Of a stretch of 64,000 bases of DNA, positions 23,501 through 38,500 are shown piece after piece. Both the position numbers and the translations under genes were made by a program. The first letter of the stretch is position 1, and each line of letters opens with the position of its first letter. Origin of the DNA: Achatina immaculata (lineage: Eukaryota > Mollusca > Gastropoda > Stylommatophora > Achatinidae); NCBI GenBank assembly GCA_009760885.1, contig CM019721.1:22647990-22711989 (forward strand), in the 5' to 3' direction. The notes below the pieces were generated by a model. The model was not told the origin of the DNA. It was given only the letters and a program-made list of their open reading frames with translations, and ran no database searches.

Positions 23501-26500
23501 TAGCCATGCTTGGTGTCACTTGATATTAGATTTGTTTTCTTTCTGTTCCTAAGCCACTTGGTTTAACTCCAGTTAGATATTTTCTCCTCTCTCTCACTCC
23601 CACCCCTTGAGTTTTCTTCTGATTATCAGGCTCTCTAGATCCTGTCTTCTCATGACATGTATCAAAGATTAATCCTAATTTTGTTTTTTTCTTGCATTAC
23701 TTCCCAGTGGTCCAAAGACAATCCAAAAGGATGTGATGCTCCCCAGATTGTGATTAAGAAAATTGGGCACATTGATTGTCAGAAGTGCAAGAAGCGTTGT
23801 AAATTTGCGCAGTATTACAAGCATCATCAAGTTTGGTGTGGCAGAGAAGTATGTGGAACAACTTTATCATTATTTTGTTTTTGTTCCTCAGTTGTATTAA
23901 TCAATTCTGTTGTGATCCTTTGTTTTATGATTGTTTTTTTACTTTATGTATGTATACATTTTTTTGTGTGTGAACATTCAACAGACCTTTGTATTTTAAA
24001 TTGCAGACTAGTTCTTGCATGTATATTTATATACTGAAGTAATGAAGAGATATGAAACTTCAGAGAAAAGGCAGCATGAGAAGAAACTTCAAAGAAAAGG
24101 CAGCATGAGAAATGATGCAAATCAGAGCAAGAACTGGAGTAAAACCAGTATTGCACTGCATCTTGAAACAGCAAATCACATGATCTGGCTGTGTTACATG
24201 ACTGTCACCAAACAGTATACAAGGTGTGCCCGGTAAGTAATGAGATTTATTTTATTCAGCCAGTCAGCAGGGCCAGGGGGTGGATTCTCCAGACCTGAAG
24301 GTTAGTGGGAGGTAAAAGTCGATATCTCGTCATTTGGCTCTGAGCTTTTACAGAGTGCGGATTGCTAGCGAAGTGGACAGCTGTTTAAGTGTTGCGTGAT
24401 GGTCAAAATGCAGGCGAGCATCAAACGGCAATAAATTTATTTCTGTATTAAACTTGAAAAATCCATGACCGAGACACTCGCTATGATACAGAAAGCCTAC
24501 AGGATGGGTGCTTTTTTGAAACCACAAGTGTTTCGGTGACACAGGACATTAAACGAAGGAAGAGAGAGCGTCGAGGATGAACAACGCACAGGGCGCCCAT
24601 TAGATGTGCAAAACGAAGATGAAATCGATGCTCATTGTCTTTTTTTACTATAAAGGTGCTGCCCAAAAGGAGTTTGTATCACTCGGACAAATAGTCAGTG
24701 CAACATTTTATGTGGAAGTGCTTAAACAGCTGAAGAACAGAGTCGTGCGTGTCCGCCTGGAGATCGCCAACACCTGGGTTCTTCACCACGTCGATGCGCT
24801 GAGCCATGTGCCGCTGCTAGTGAGAGAGTTTCTGGTGAAAAAAACCTTGGCAGCGCTGTGCCAACCTCCCCGTAGCCCTAACTTGACCCCGGCTGACTTC
24901 TTTTTGTTTCTCTGGCTCAAATCAACCTTGAAAGGCCACCATTTTGGTACTGTTAATGAAATGCAAGCTGCTGTGATGAGTGCTTTGAAGGAGATCCCTG
25001 TTCAAGATTTTCAAGCAAGTTGCAATGTGTGGCAGAACCTCTGGCAACGGTGTATTGATGCTCAAGGATGTTATTTTCAGGAATTTTAAGTATATGTAAG
25101 TATATCTTGAACACATCATATTTTATATAATCAGTCTCATTGCTTACCAGACACACCTTGTATAACAAAAAACGCCTGTGCAGGAAGTGGATGAAAGAGA
25201 TAACAGATCCCTTATATATCCCCTCATACGAAGCAAACCACTGACCCTTTTCAGAAAATCTCTGTGTATGATTGAATTGAATTGAATAAGCCCCCAACAT
25301 TGAAAGGTGCAAAAGGAACAAGACAAGACAGTTATTGAACAGAATTTGGTATTGTCTTATGGATCTTAGTCTGAAATATAGCACATGTGTTTAAATAATA
25401 AGATTAGAGGTTTCATGATCACAGTTTTATTTCTGTTTTTAGTAGTTACTAAAATGTTATTTCCTTGGAGTCGATCAGTTTGTTAATTAGTTAGCTAGTT
25501 ACTTGGTTAATTAGGTACTTAGCTGTTTAGTTACTGAGTTAGTTTGCTAATTAGTTATGATTGTCATCATTGCATTGCAGAAAAGTGCATAGATGCAGCA
25601 GCCTCATTTTTAGTATGCCTTCAGTGTACAGAGACTGACTGGCTGCAGTTCTTACTTAAAGACCTGCCAAGGAAGATGTCAGCTTTATTGAATGTTCTCT
25701 GCTGTGTTTACATGAATCACCCCTTACAGTAAACCTCAGCTAAATCTTAGCTTGCATTTCATGTGGCTTTCTTGACCTTGTCTGCAGTATATTACTGATG
25801 AACCTGCTGATTATATTATGAATACAGTAATATCATATAAAATGGCAAGAGCATGGTATGATGATATTGCTGTCATCCCATTGAAGTGGATCTCTTGATG
25901 AACAGTTTCTTACTTTCACAGTGATCAATACTGTACTGATGTATGCCCATCTCTTCAAGTTTCCCCCATTCATCTGTATGCTGTCATTCTTTGCGTTTTT
26001 TTTTCCATTTTTTACCTGAAGTGCAGTGTTCAGTTTTTGATATATTTCATTATTTCTCTTTCTCACAGTTTCATTTATTCTACTACTGCTTTATATGCCA
26101 GATTTCCTTCTGTTTGCTGAACATTCTGCATTCATCTCTGCAAGGGCCCCTATTTTCTTGTTTCATGTCCATTATCTGGCATCACAGAAAAGTGTGGTAT
26201 ATACACCAGAGAAGAATCAGCTCGACTTTCAACTTTAATTACCGTATTATTTGTTCAGAAGTGAAGATTTTTTCTCTTTCTCTTGAGAGCCCAGTTATTT
26301 AATCTTTTTTTTTTCTATCAGTTTTCATTTCACATTTTCCATCATCTGCTTTCATGTTTTCCAGATATATTTACACTTATTCTTATAGGTGATTTCTTGT
26401 TCAATTCAAGACTTTTGTCATTGTTTGTTTTGTTTTTGTTTTTTTTCAGCTCATACTTTTGGCTTTTACTTGTTTGTGTAGCTAGAACTTTCTGTTATTT

Positions 26501-29500
26501 TAGGCAGAGCAAGCAACTTGTGAAATATGTGGACACACACTGAAAGCAATGTGGCTGAATCAGCATCTGACAGCTCACAGGACACAAGAAAAAAAACTGG
26601 CACAGCTGGCAGAACAGAAGAGCAAGGATGTGGAGACTGTGAAGGAAGATGAAGATGGCTGTGATGAGGCTGAGGGTCATTCAGGTGGAAAGAGGTCAAG
26701 GAGACAGGCTGCCAAGAAGTTTGTATTATACAGATTTTTACTAGTTAGATAAACCAGCCTGAGAATGACTGAGAACTGATATGCTTTTATGTCAGCTTCT
26801 AGGTTCAGCTGCATCATGCTTTTAGATATATACGAGGGGTGATTGATAAGTTCTCGGCATAAGCTACAAATACTTGAAACACACAGTTGATATTAGGTGG
26901 ATTTGTAGATCAGGTTAATGTAAGATTAAACACAAAGTTTCAAGAAATTAACCGCAACCAATTTTTTTTTTTTATAGACTACTGAAGTGGTGAGGGGTGG
27001 CAGAAATTGAGAAAATGGATAAAATTTCTCATCGAGCAGTCATATGCCACCTCTGCATCAAGGGCTTATCATCGAAGGAGATCCACGAGGATATGGTAGA
27101 GACTAGGGGAGAGTGCCTCTTCTTACAGCACAGTGAAGAAATGGGCAGCTCAGTTCAAACATGGAAGGGAGAGTCTGGAAGATGATCTTCATCCAGGAAG
27201 ACCAAACGGTAACCACCGATGAAACCACCGGCAGAATCCATGACATGATAATGGAGGATCAACAACTAACTGGGTGGTACATTGCTACTGAGTTGGGCAT
27301 CTCCCAGGAATGTGTTCATTCCATTATTCACACTGCTCAATGGGTACTGAAACTTCTTGGAGCTGATCACAACCAACAGCGTCTCAACATGTCAAGAGAC
27401 AATCTTGGCCATTTTTCTGCAGATCCTGAAAAGTTTCTTCAGCAATTTGTGACTATGAATGAGACTTGGGTTTATCATTTTCAACCAGAAACTAAAGAAC
27501 AGTCAAAGCAGTGGAAACATCATGGGTCTCCACCTCCAAAGAAAGCAAGGGTGGGTCTGTCTACAGGCAAAGTGATGGTTTCCATTTTTTTTCGATTCAG
27601 AAGGTGTGCTATTGGTAGACTATCTTCAAAAGGGCAGAACGGTCACCGGGGCCTATTACATTAATCTTGTAAAGCAACTGCGGGTCAAATTGAAGGAAAA
27701 GCGTGGAGGGAAATTGACGAGAGGAGTCTTCTTTCATCAGAACGATGCTCCAGTTCACAAGTTGGCAGTTACAATGGCTGCCATTCATGAATGCGGCTTC
27801 CAGCTTCTTGAACATCCTCCTTATTCCCCAGATTTGGCCCCTTCAGACTATTACCTGTTTACCAAACTCAAAAAGGAGCTAAGTGGTCACAAATTTGCTT
27901 CAGATGATGACGTCATTCATGCTGTAGACCACTTTCTACTGGCACAAGATGCTGACTTTTACAAAGAAGGGAATCATATGCTCCAGGATCACTGGACTAA
28001 GTGTATAAACTTGCAAGGGGACTATGTTGAGAAATAACCCCAAAAAGTTGTCCACAAATAATCCGTTGTACTTTGTGTCGAGAACTTATCAATCACCCCT
28101 CGTGTATATATATATATATATATATACATGTATATTCATTCCTCAACTTTTTAACTGTTACCTGGTGTGAGCTATTTAATTAAAATTGCATTGTAAAAAT
28201 GTAACAGTTATGTGACTTTATTCCATAATGAATTTATAATTCATAAATATAGAAATAAGCATCTCATCATTTCCCAGTAAAATGATTTTTTTTTTGTTTG
28301 TATTAAAGAATGTTTGTGTATGATGAATGTTGTTTGATAGGTTTAGAGTTAATATATAGTTTTTTTCCCACAGTGCTATGAAGTTGATGAGCAGTTTGCA
28401 CGATGGCACAGAGCAGGAGCAAGCTTCATGTAGTGATGGCTATGCTGGGGAAAGTAGTGATGAAAGCAGCGATGATGAGGATGATGAAAGTGATAATGAT
28501 GGGGAAAGTGAAGATGTTGATGAGGAGGACAAGGCCACATTAGGAGTGAAGAAAAGAGCCAAGAACAAGAAACATAAATCTCGATGTTCTAACGCAGATG
28601 ACGGTGATTTACACTTTTTTTTTTCTCTTTTCTTCTTAAATTCTCTCATATTTATTTCAGTGGCTTTTTTTTTTCTCTGTCTTCTCCCTCATCCTTTCTC
28701 CATCCTCTTTTCTCTTTGGGTTTTTTTTTTTTTGTCTCTTGCTTGCTTCTCTTTCCTGTTTTATATGTACATGAATGTGATAATAAGTACGTCTCATGTA
28801 TTTAGTACATTGTATGTATTATTATAGGTGTGGATCAGAGACCAAATGTAAGTTTTTATCATTTTATTTTCCTGACGCACATAAAACCGACATAAGTAAA
28901 TCTGTACTTAATAAAAGAAATTTCTGACTTTCATAAAGTTTGCACAAATCCCTGGCATAAAACATTCAAAGTACTTGTGAAGTTCAGTGCCAGCAGGTGG
29001 ACATAAGAAAGGTGAGATCCTGCCTCATATGACCAAGTTAGTGATTTGGTTACACTATTTTCACTATCCTTCCCGTTCCGCTAAATGTAGTTTGCCAAGA
29101 TCTCCTGTTTTCGGCGAGTTTTCCAGTCTCATTAAGGGATGTTACGCCTACTGAACTGGCCTCTCTTACCAATGTCCTCTTTAGAGTTTCACCTGGTCGA
29201 CCTCTTTTTCTTTGGCCTATTGTGTTTCACTTGATAGTTTGTTTGGGGATCCTCTAGTTGTTTCTTCTCATCACATGACTGACATATGTCCATCTTCTTT
29301 TTTCTGATCAACCATGAGACAGGTTGTTGTTTGCTCATTTGTCTTATCTCTGCATTGTTAATGAATTTGGTTGCAGCTGGGTCATAAATATTAGGAGACT
29401 TTGATCTGTCTAATAGAAATGACAGTCTGCAAACTAAAACTTTATACAGGAAGTCATAAAATGGTATAAAATGTAAAAAAAAACTCTGATTTTGGAAAAG

Positions 29501-32500
29501 CAGAAAGTAATGGCATCGAGTGTAGTAATTTTTACTGTGAATATTCAGTAGCCGAAGTTTTTAGTTGTTAATTAATGATGCTGTCTCTTCATTCTCTGTA
29601 TGTCTCATACTACTTTAACATCTCTGTGATATATAGTAGTCAGTTGCTTCTTTTTTTTTTTTTGTGCCTTTACAGTTTTCATGTTTGACATTATGGTCTA
29701 AGATAGAGCTGTAATCATATATATTGTTTAATATGTCCTGTGTTAGCCCAGAGTTTAAATGTCTGTTCTTTAGTACAGCATTTTATGTCTGGTGTATTCT
29801 GGCTTGTGTGTTTGTAATATATGTTGACAGGTAGTAAAAATGGGGGGGGGGGGGAATTCTACATAAAAACTGACAAATGTAAACTGTTTTGAAACACATT
29901 AATCACATTTGTCAGGAAGCATCTGTAAATGTATTCTAGCAAAACATTATCTGTGTTTGTTTGTCTATATACCTGATGACATAAAGTGATTTTCTCACAT
30001 GCTGTGTCCATGTGATGATGCATCTTCTCATGTTTTGTGTACTGATGCATCTTCGCTTATCTCATGTTTGTCTATTAATGCGTCTTCTCATATCTCATGT
30101 TTGTGTATTAATGCATCTTCTCATATCTCATGTTTGTGTATTGATGCATCTTCTCATATCGCATATTTGTGGTTGTACAGCTTTATACCAGGATCTCATC
30201 TGTAACTGTATTTGGCTATGAATATTCAGGCATTGGTATTACGATAACCATATTCTAGCTCACATCATGCAAAATCAGATTTAATACTTTTGCCTATGCA
30301 TATGCCGTGCCAGATGATATACATCAAACTTGTTATTAGTTCAGAATTGATGGAAGAAAGTGCTGCCTTCCCATGTCAGTAGGGTTAGATGAAGGTGTTT
30401 TACAAAAAAGAGAAAAAAAATTAGTGGGGATAAACTAGCAACAAGAGATAAGAACACATGAAAAAACAGCAGCATACCAGTACTTCAGCAAGGATGCATT
30501 TATCAAGGAAAAGAGAAGTACATGCAAAATTAGCTTAGCTGCTGTAGGAGAAAACTGGGCACGGACTGCAGCACCTACCAATTTTACCACCTCCATCATC
30601 ATCACACTTATCCTCAACTTTGATATGTGAGTTGCTGCTTACTCAAAGTGCATGCATTTTTTTTAGACACTATGTATTTATGTGTATGTATTTCTCTGAT
30701 TTAGCCTACGTAAGCCATGCCTGGATGAACGTGTGCCGTCGAGGAGGTGATTTATCAACACAAAGCAAACTACAACACCTACAGGCATTTTATGTTGATC
30801 GGTGCCAGGGGAGAGCATTCCCAGATCTGGTTCCTAGGAAGGTGGACTGGCGGCCTCTCATGAACAGGTAGCATCTGTTTTGTGTGTTTAATGCTTCATA
30901 ATTTTCTCTGTTGATATTGTCAGACATAGCTGCCCTGGGAACAGCTGTGTTAAGAACACATTTATCTTAACATAGTGTTTGTGAGAAGAGGAACATAGAT
31001 CTGTTTGCTTAAAAACTCTGACCTACTTCTGTAGCTAAGAAACCTGTAGCAATCAACACTAATTGTAACTATTATTTTTGTAAAATGTAATGTCAGGATA
31101 GTGGACGGGTGGGGATATTGAGATTGCCAGAGGGGATGAGGAAAATCTGGTGTGAAACCAACGAATCCAGGATGTGACAAACCTATGGGTCTTTACAACA
31201 AAGGCTATCAGAATGATGTAAGCAGAACAGAGCCAGTAGACTATAGGTGGTGGGGAATGGATATTGTTGAGGCACTCATTGGATTCCTCATCCCAAAATC
31301 AGAGTGTCTTTGTGGAACTATCTCAAAGCTGTCTGGCCAGCCAGCATTGCATGCTGGATTTGATGTGCAGAAGGAGCTTAAGTTCAGCCACCAGAGGCTT
31401 GAAAACAAAGTTTTGGCCAGGCCAGCCTACACCACTGTCTTCATGGCAGTCTGAGCGAGACCACAGTCTGCCCTAGCAAGGAAAGGTGCTGAGGTACCCA
31501 GCCAAAAGGTGCATCGCAAAAATCAGGGTGCCACGCATCATCGCCAGTGTGCATACGAAGAAGAAGAGGAAGTCAGACATAGCCAGTTTTTTTTTTTTAA
31601 ATCATCATTGCTATTGACCATTGAGCAAAGACATTTTTCTTCAGCTGTAGTAGTGTTCAAAATGTCTTCTTTTTGTGTTCAAATTGTATTCTTTTTTGTG
31701 CCACTGCATTATTCTCCCCTGTCTTGGTTTCCTGTGATGATGTAACATTTCATGTATCTCTTACTATTGTCTTAGATGGTATTCTGCTGAACTGGATGCT
31801 GCTTCACTGACTTTCTCTCAAGCTGGCATTGTTCAGCTTTCATTCTGTTAGCCAGCATAATTTAAAATGCTTTTACCTGACACTTTGCATGAAACAATAT
31901 AAAACTTGTAAGTCATTACAGAAACTACTTTACATGAACTTGTCTCCAAATAGACTAGTTATTTGTTTGTTGATGGTCAAGAAAAGCATGTATGATCATG
32001 TATGGTAGATAATGTAATTTGTTTCCTTTTTTTTTTTCTTTTTACACTAGTGAGAAGAAGAAATACATGCCAGCCAATGAGAAGAGCCTGAGTTTCAAGT
32101 TTGGTTCAGAACAAGACATGGAGAGGAACACTGAAGAACATTCTTTGCAGTTTGGACAGACATTATTAAACAATGGTAGAGATTTTGTTTTGTGATAACA
32201 AGTTTAGTTATACACAAAGTACCTTCATTATCTTGTGGAGTAGAGGCAGACAAAGGCATATGGTTCAGTAGAGGCAGACAGAAGCATATGATTCAGAAAA
32301 GGTAGACAAAGACATATGGTTCAGTAGAGGTAGACAAAGGTATATGGTTCAGTAGAGGCAGACAAAGGCATATGGTTCAGTCTTATAGCAAGATAAAAAG
32401 AGGAGACATACAAGTAAAAAATAACAAGTACTCTTAAAAGAAAAACAAGAGCAACCCAGTGTTTCTCTGTCAAATTAAACAGAAAACAGACATTTGTAAA

Positions 32501-35500
32501 AAAAAAAAAAAACACACAGAGAAACAAAGACACTGGCAGAGATTCAAACTAGTTTGATCCCTACCTCACCGTATAACAGATAAGAAAACGTGGTTCTGCA
32601 AGAAAAATTAGGACAATGAAGTGGCCACAGAAAATTGTTACAGCCAGAGAACATGGGTTAAGGTGAGAAAGGTGGCAGAAGCCAGAGTGTAACTAACTCT
32701 GAGAAATTTTACTTGGAGACAAGGAGAAAAAAAAAAAAAAGATGTTCTTATAGAGCTATCAGGCATCAGATCTCCCAGACCCACTATTATCTTCACTCAT
32801 GTTAAAGTTATGCACATTCCCTCGGACGATGTATTGCTGGCTGATGAATTATCTGTCCTAGACACATGGCCGCAGTTTGTCCCAGTCTGTCTCACGGGTA
32901 CTTACTGCACCAGAATGTCTGTCATTTCTGCTACAGATTATTTTCTAAATTCAGCTTTTATGATGACACAGTCTGCACTATCATTTCTCCTGCCAGACTG
33001 TGGACCCCCATATTTCTCCTGCCAGACTGTGGACCTCCATATTTCTCTTGCCAGACTGTGGACCTCCATATTTCTCCAGCCAGACTGTGGACCTCCATAT
33101 TTCTCCAGCCAGACTGTGGACCTCCATATTTCTCCTGCCAGTCTGTAGACCCCCATATTTCTCCAGCCAGACTGTGGACCCCCATATTTCTCCAGCCAGA
33201 CTGTGGACCTCCATATTTCTCCAGCCAGACTGTGGACCCCCATATTTCTCCAGGCAGACTGTGGGCCTCCATATTTCTCCTGCCAGTCTGTAGACCCCCA
33301 TATTTCTCCTGCCAGACTGTGGACCCCCATATTTCTCCAGCCAGACTGTGGACCTCCATATTTCTCCTGCCAGTCTGTAGACCCCCATATTTCTCCAGCC
33401 AGACTGTGGACCCCCATATTTCTCCTGCCAGTCTGTAGACCCCCATATTTCTCCAGCCAGACTGTGGACCCCCATATTTCTCCTGCCAGTCTGTAGACCC
33501 CCCAGATTTCTCCAGCCAGACTGTGGACCCCCATATTTCTCCTACCAGACTGTGGACCCTTATATTTCTCCAGCCAGACTGTGGACCCCCATCTTCAGAA
33601 GCATCTCAAGCCATATACATTGATCATACCGTCCACAAAAGTAACCAGCTTCTCCCTCTCCAAGAGTTTAAACTTACCCCTGAGAAGAAATGAGTGGTTT
33701 CTCAACAGCTTCTCTTGGTGATAAAGATGTTCATGATGGTGATGTTAGCAGATACTCTGACTTTTCTTAGTGATAAAGATGTTCATGGTGGTGATGTTAG
33801 CAGATACTCTGACTTTTCTTAGTGATAAAGATGTTCATGGTGGTGATGTTAGCAGATACTCTGACTTTTCTTAGTGATAAAGATGTTCATGGTGGTGATG
33901 TTAGCAGATACTCTGACTTTTCTTAGTGATAAAGATGTTCATGGTGGTGATGTTAGCAGATACTCTGACTTTTCTTAGTGATAAAGATGTTCATGGTGGT
34001 GATGTTAGCAGATACTCTGACTTTTCTTAGTGATAAAGATGTTCATGGTGGTGATGTTAGCAGATACTCTGACTTTTCTTAGTGATAAAGATGTTCATGG
34101 TGCTGATGTTAGCAGATACTCTGACTTTTCTTAGTGATAAAGATGTTCATAGTGGTGATGTTAGCAGATACTCTGACTTTTCTTAGTGATAAAGATGTTC
34201 ATAGTGGTGATGTTAGCAGATACTCTGACTTTTCTTAGTGATAAAGATGTTCATGGTGCTGATGTTAGCAGATACTCATGAGTTTTCTTAGTTCCTGGTG
34301 TGCACACCAGCACTGAGGCAATTCTAGTCTCTCATAAATTAAAAAATATGACAGAAATATCCTACATTCTCGTTATCATTAAGACCACACAAATTATTTG
34401 TCCTGTAGTAAGATGGCTTGTATAGAAGAAGCAGGGTAGGGTCTTGACCAGCTTTGGTTCTTTACTTCCAAGAAGCAAGTAGATTTGGCTTGATGGCATG
34501 AAAGGACATGTAGATCAGATACAACCCAGCTGTATTTCCTTGCATATGTTAGTTTTTCATCATATTTGAAAACAGGCAAGTCTTACTGCTACACTGGAGG
34601 TCCCATTTGGGCAGTGGAGTGGTGTCCCCTACTTCAAGGGGCACACCAAAAACAGATTCTGGCAGTTGTTTCAGATGTGGCCACAGAAGAGCCTCCAGAT
34701 ACAAGCATTGCTACCGGCGGGCCTGGTCTTATCCAGATTTGGTCTGCTGGACCATTAGAAAATGAGCTGTAAGTATTCAGATTAGGCAGTTCCTGTTCTA
34801 CCACTCTGCAACCAGTGTGGTTTAGGTGTTGAAGCACAAAAATCATGTCAGATATGGGATGAGTTCTGTGACTTGCTTGCTGATCTGTGTTAGTGTAGGG
34901 ACCAAAACAGTCCTTGCCTTGTTGGCCAGGTTACCTTTAATAAAATGCTTCCGGGATCCATCATTTTCCTGCGAAGAGTTTGGCTTCCTACTCTTTCTCA
35001 GTACAGAATATTACCAGTCTCTTGAAGTTGCTTTGACCAGCATGGGATGGCATTATATGAAGGTGGGTTTTTTTCATTCCATGTCCTGTAATAACAGTCT
35101 GTTTTCATAATGGACTTTGTTTTGTAAAACCAAAGTATGTACAATGCTTTCTTTTGAACATTCATCATTTGTAGAAAAATGTCATATTTTCTCCCAGACA
35201 TGAGTAAAACCCTTCTGTAAATGTTTTTTTTTTTTTTTTCTGCTTTGAAAATGACTGGCCATGAAACCCTGACAGTAATTTTGAATCTCCCTGTATGTTC
35301 ATCACAGAACCAGGCATAAAAATTGGAGGATACAATATTAACAACCTTCGGCGTGCTGACGACACAGTACTGATAGCTGAGAACCAACAAGACCTGCAAA
35401 ACCTCTTGGAAAAAGTCACTAAAGGAAGTGAACAGAAAGGCCTTACTTTAAACATAAAAAAGACAGAGACTGGTTACATCTAAGAAACAGAATCCACCAA

Positions 35501-38500
35501 CATGCAGTATAAAATTAAACAGAACTATTCTAAAGCAAGTGCAGAAATTCAAATACCTTGGAGCAGTAATAACTTCAGATGGGAAATGCAGAACAGAAAT
35601 TAGGAACAGAATAGGCCAAACAAAGACTACCTTTCAGAGAGTGAGAAACATATTAACCAACACATCCTTATCAATGAATGTTAGAAAACGAGTCCTAAAA
35701 TGCTATATTGAACCTATCTTGCTATATGAAAGTGAGTCATGGACAATAGGCAAGTCTGCACAAAAATCATTGGAAGCAGTAGCAATGTGGTTTATTAGAA
35801 GAATGTTGTGAATTCCCTATACACCAAAAATAACTAATGAAGAATGTATGAGAAGAGCTGGAAAGAAAAAAATCTTGTCAAAAAGATAAGAGAGAGACAA
35901 TGTACTTTCATAGGACATGCAATGAGAAGAGGGGGCATTGAAAATATTATAACACCAGGAAAAATAGAGGGAAGAAGATCAAGAGGAAGACCAAGAGAAA
36001 TGATACTGGACAGTCTGGTGGGATGGTATAAGAGGAGATCACCAACTGAGCTAATGGCCTGCATGAAGGATCGTGTACTCTGGAGAGGCATAATAGCCTA
36101 TGGCAATTGGCACAGCACCTGATGATGATGATATGACAACTTATGTATGCACCATATTTACTGATGTGTCATTCCTTTTCTTTCCTCTCCTGCCCACTAA
36201 AGTAAAATGAGTAAGTGGACTTTCAGTTTTCCTAGTTTTACAAAAAAAATTTTTTTTTGGAAATTTTCATCTGAATAAACCAAAAGATTCACTTTAACGA
36301 CTGCATTAACTTCTGTCATTTTCTGTCAGCTATGTTAACCTTTAATTTTCTGTTTACTGTTGATTTGATTTGTAGTGTCCTGCTTGCTACAGAGATTAAA
36401 TTCTGTGAAATTTCCTTATTTCCTGGTTAATACAGAAGTTGCTGTGCAGATCCAGTCTTTGAGTATGGGATTTCCCATGATTCAGGGTATGTGCGTGGCA
36501 TATCTTGGTGTCCAAGAAGTTGCTTGGATAAGGTTGGTTAACATTTTAGTTAACTCCTGAATTTTAAAAGCATGCATCTTTCCTATTACAACATATGCCT
36601 GTGAGACCTGGACACTTAACAAAACAGTCGAGAAACACATAAATACCTTTGAATGTAAATGCTACAGAAGAGTTCTTCAGTATCATGGACACAAAAAAGA
36701 ACAAATATATCCATACTACAAGAACTTAATATTGAAGAAGGCTGGCTAGTAAAGAGGATTAAACAGAGAAAAGTTAAATATTTTGGACATATTAAACATC
36801 ATGATAATTTAGAGAAGACCATCTCAGAAGGGTACATAATGGGAAAAAGAAAGAGATTGATTTATTAATTGATCTTTATTTCCAAAGGGTTAAGAATTGG
36901 GCACACAGGCCCATCTGACATTCTGCCCTTTATCATACAACTTTAATTCTGTTCCAGACATTCTGCATATATTCTGCTCATATAACCAACCTAACAAACA
37001 TTGGAAAGCTGAGAGACATAAAATAAAACTAAACATATCACTCTTATCCATGCACTCAATACAGAAAGTAACTATGTACATATATAAACGACTACATAAA
37101 GTAACTACATACATATATAGATGACTACATAAAGTAACTAGATAAATATATAAATGACTGTCTGCCAAACAGAAAATTGGAACTCTTCATAATAAACAAT
37201 TGACTGAGTTCGGTGTCTGTAAAAGCAGTCTAAAATACCTTTTATGAATCATGGAGGCATGTAATCAACATCAGATAGATAGTGGAAGAGTTTGTAGTTG
37301 TAGCAAGGAGTATAGTTTATATTTTTTATACAGGATGGGAGGGTATTCCAAAGATGAGCACCAGAATAAGTAAAGCTTTTCTTGTAAAGATCAAGTCTAG
37401 GTTTTGGGAGACATATGTTGTTCAAGTGTTGGCTGCACTTTGGGCTAAATTTAAAAAGGTTCCATAGATAAGGCGGAGCATTGCTGTGAAAGAATTTGAT
37501 TTACTAACTTGGCTTTGTCGAAGGGGAACCTGTTCTTAAGATGCAGTATTTTGATACGTTTGTGCTGATTAGTTGCTTGTGCTTGATCTTTGTCACTAAT
37601 AAGCTTTACTGCTCACTTTTGAAGTGAGTAAAGCCTCTTTGTATTTGACACTGAGCAGCCATCCCAGATTGTTGAGCAATAGTCTAAATGTGTTCGTATG
37701 TAATATGTAGTATGTCTTCCTTGTGTCTTGATCGTGTTGAGCAATAGTCTAAATGTGTTCGTATGTAATATGTAGTATGTCTTCCTTGTGTCTTGATCGT
37801 GTTGAGCAATAGTCTAAATGTGTTCATATGTAATATGTAGTATGTCTTCCTTGTGTCTTGATTGATGAAGTGCTTAATTTTGGCTAATTGGTATACATTT
37901 TGTGCGATGAGTTTTGCTAGGCCTTGCACATGAGAGCTCAAGGTCAGATGTTGGTCAATAATAAGACCTAGTGTTTTGTGCTCACTAACATTTTCTATCT
38001 GTGGTATTTCTGTACAGAGCCACAGTGTTGTTTTTGTTGCGTTTTGTAGTTTCTGTCTTGTTCTGAGCATTGATTTTGTTTTATCATTGGTTATAATCAT
38101 GCCATTGTTGTTGCTCCATTTAATTAGATTGTTTAACTCGACCCGAAGAGTTGATTCTAAGTTTAATACAGTCATAGTCACTGGTGTAGACTGTGCAATC
38201 ATTGGCATAAAGGTCCCAAGAAGAGTGTTTAAGATGAAATGGAAGATCATTGATATAGATAGCAAAGAGCGACGGGCCTAGAATAGAACCTTCTGGAACT
38301 CCAATGTCAACTATAGCAGAATTTGATAGACAATTGTTGAACTACCTGTTGTCTGTCTGAAGGAAATGATGCAATTACTTTTATTAGGTCAGGATGCAGT
38401 CTATAAGTCTTTATTTTTTTTTTTACAATAATATCCTGGTCAGTCATGTCAAATGCCTTTTTAAAGTCAACAGAGATGGCACCACATACTCTGTCATCAT

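Noticed and set aside
25943..26543. T-rich hydrophobic ORFs that look like membrane proteins
   Set aside because: Typical pyrimidine-rich intron sequence; Phe/Leu/Ser runs come from T and TC tracts.
28804..28847. A 44-bp-class exon starting after TATTTAG and ending at GTAAGT
   Set aside because: Frame can be kept, but the peptide is Tyr-rich and unlike the flanking protein; the direct exon 5 to 7 join is simpler.
32938..33534. Several overlapping ORFs of 97-198 residues on both strands
   Set aside because: They all fall in the 29-bp minisatellite; tandem repeats without stop codons give long open frames in any phase.
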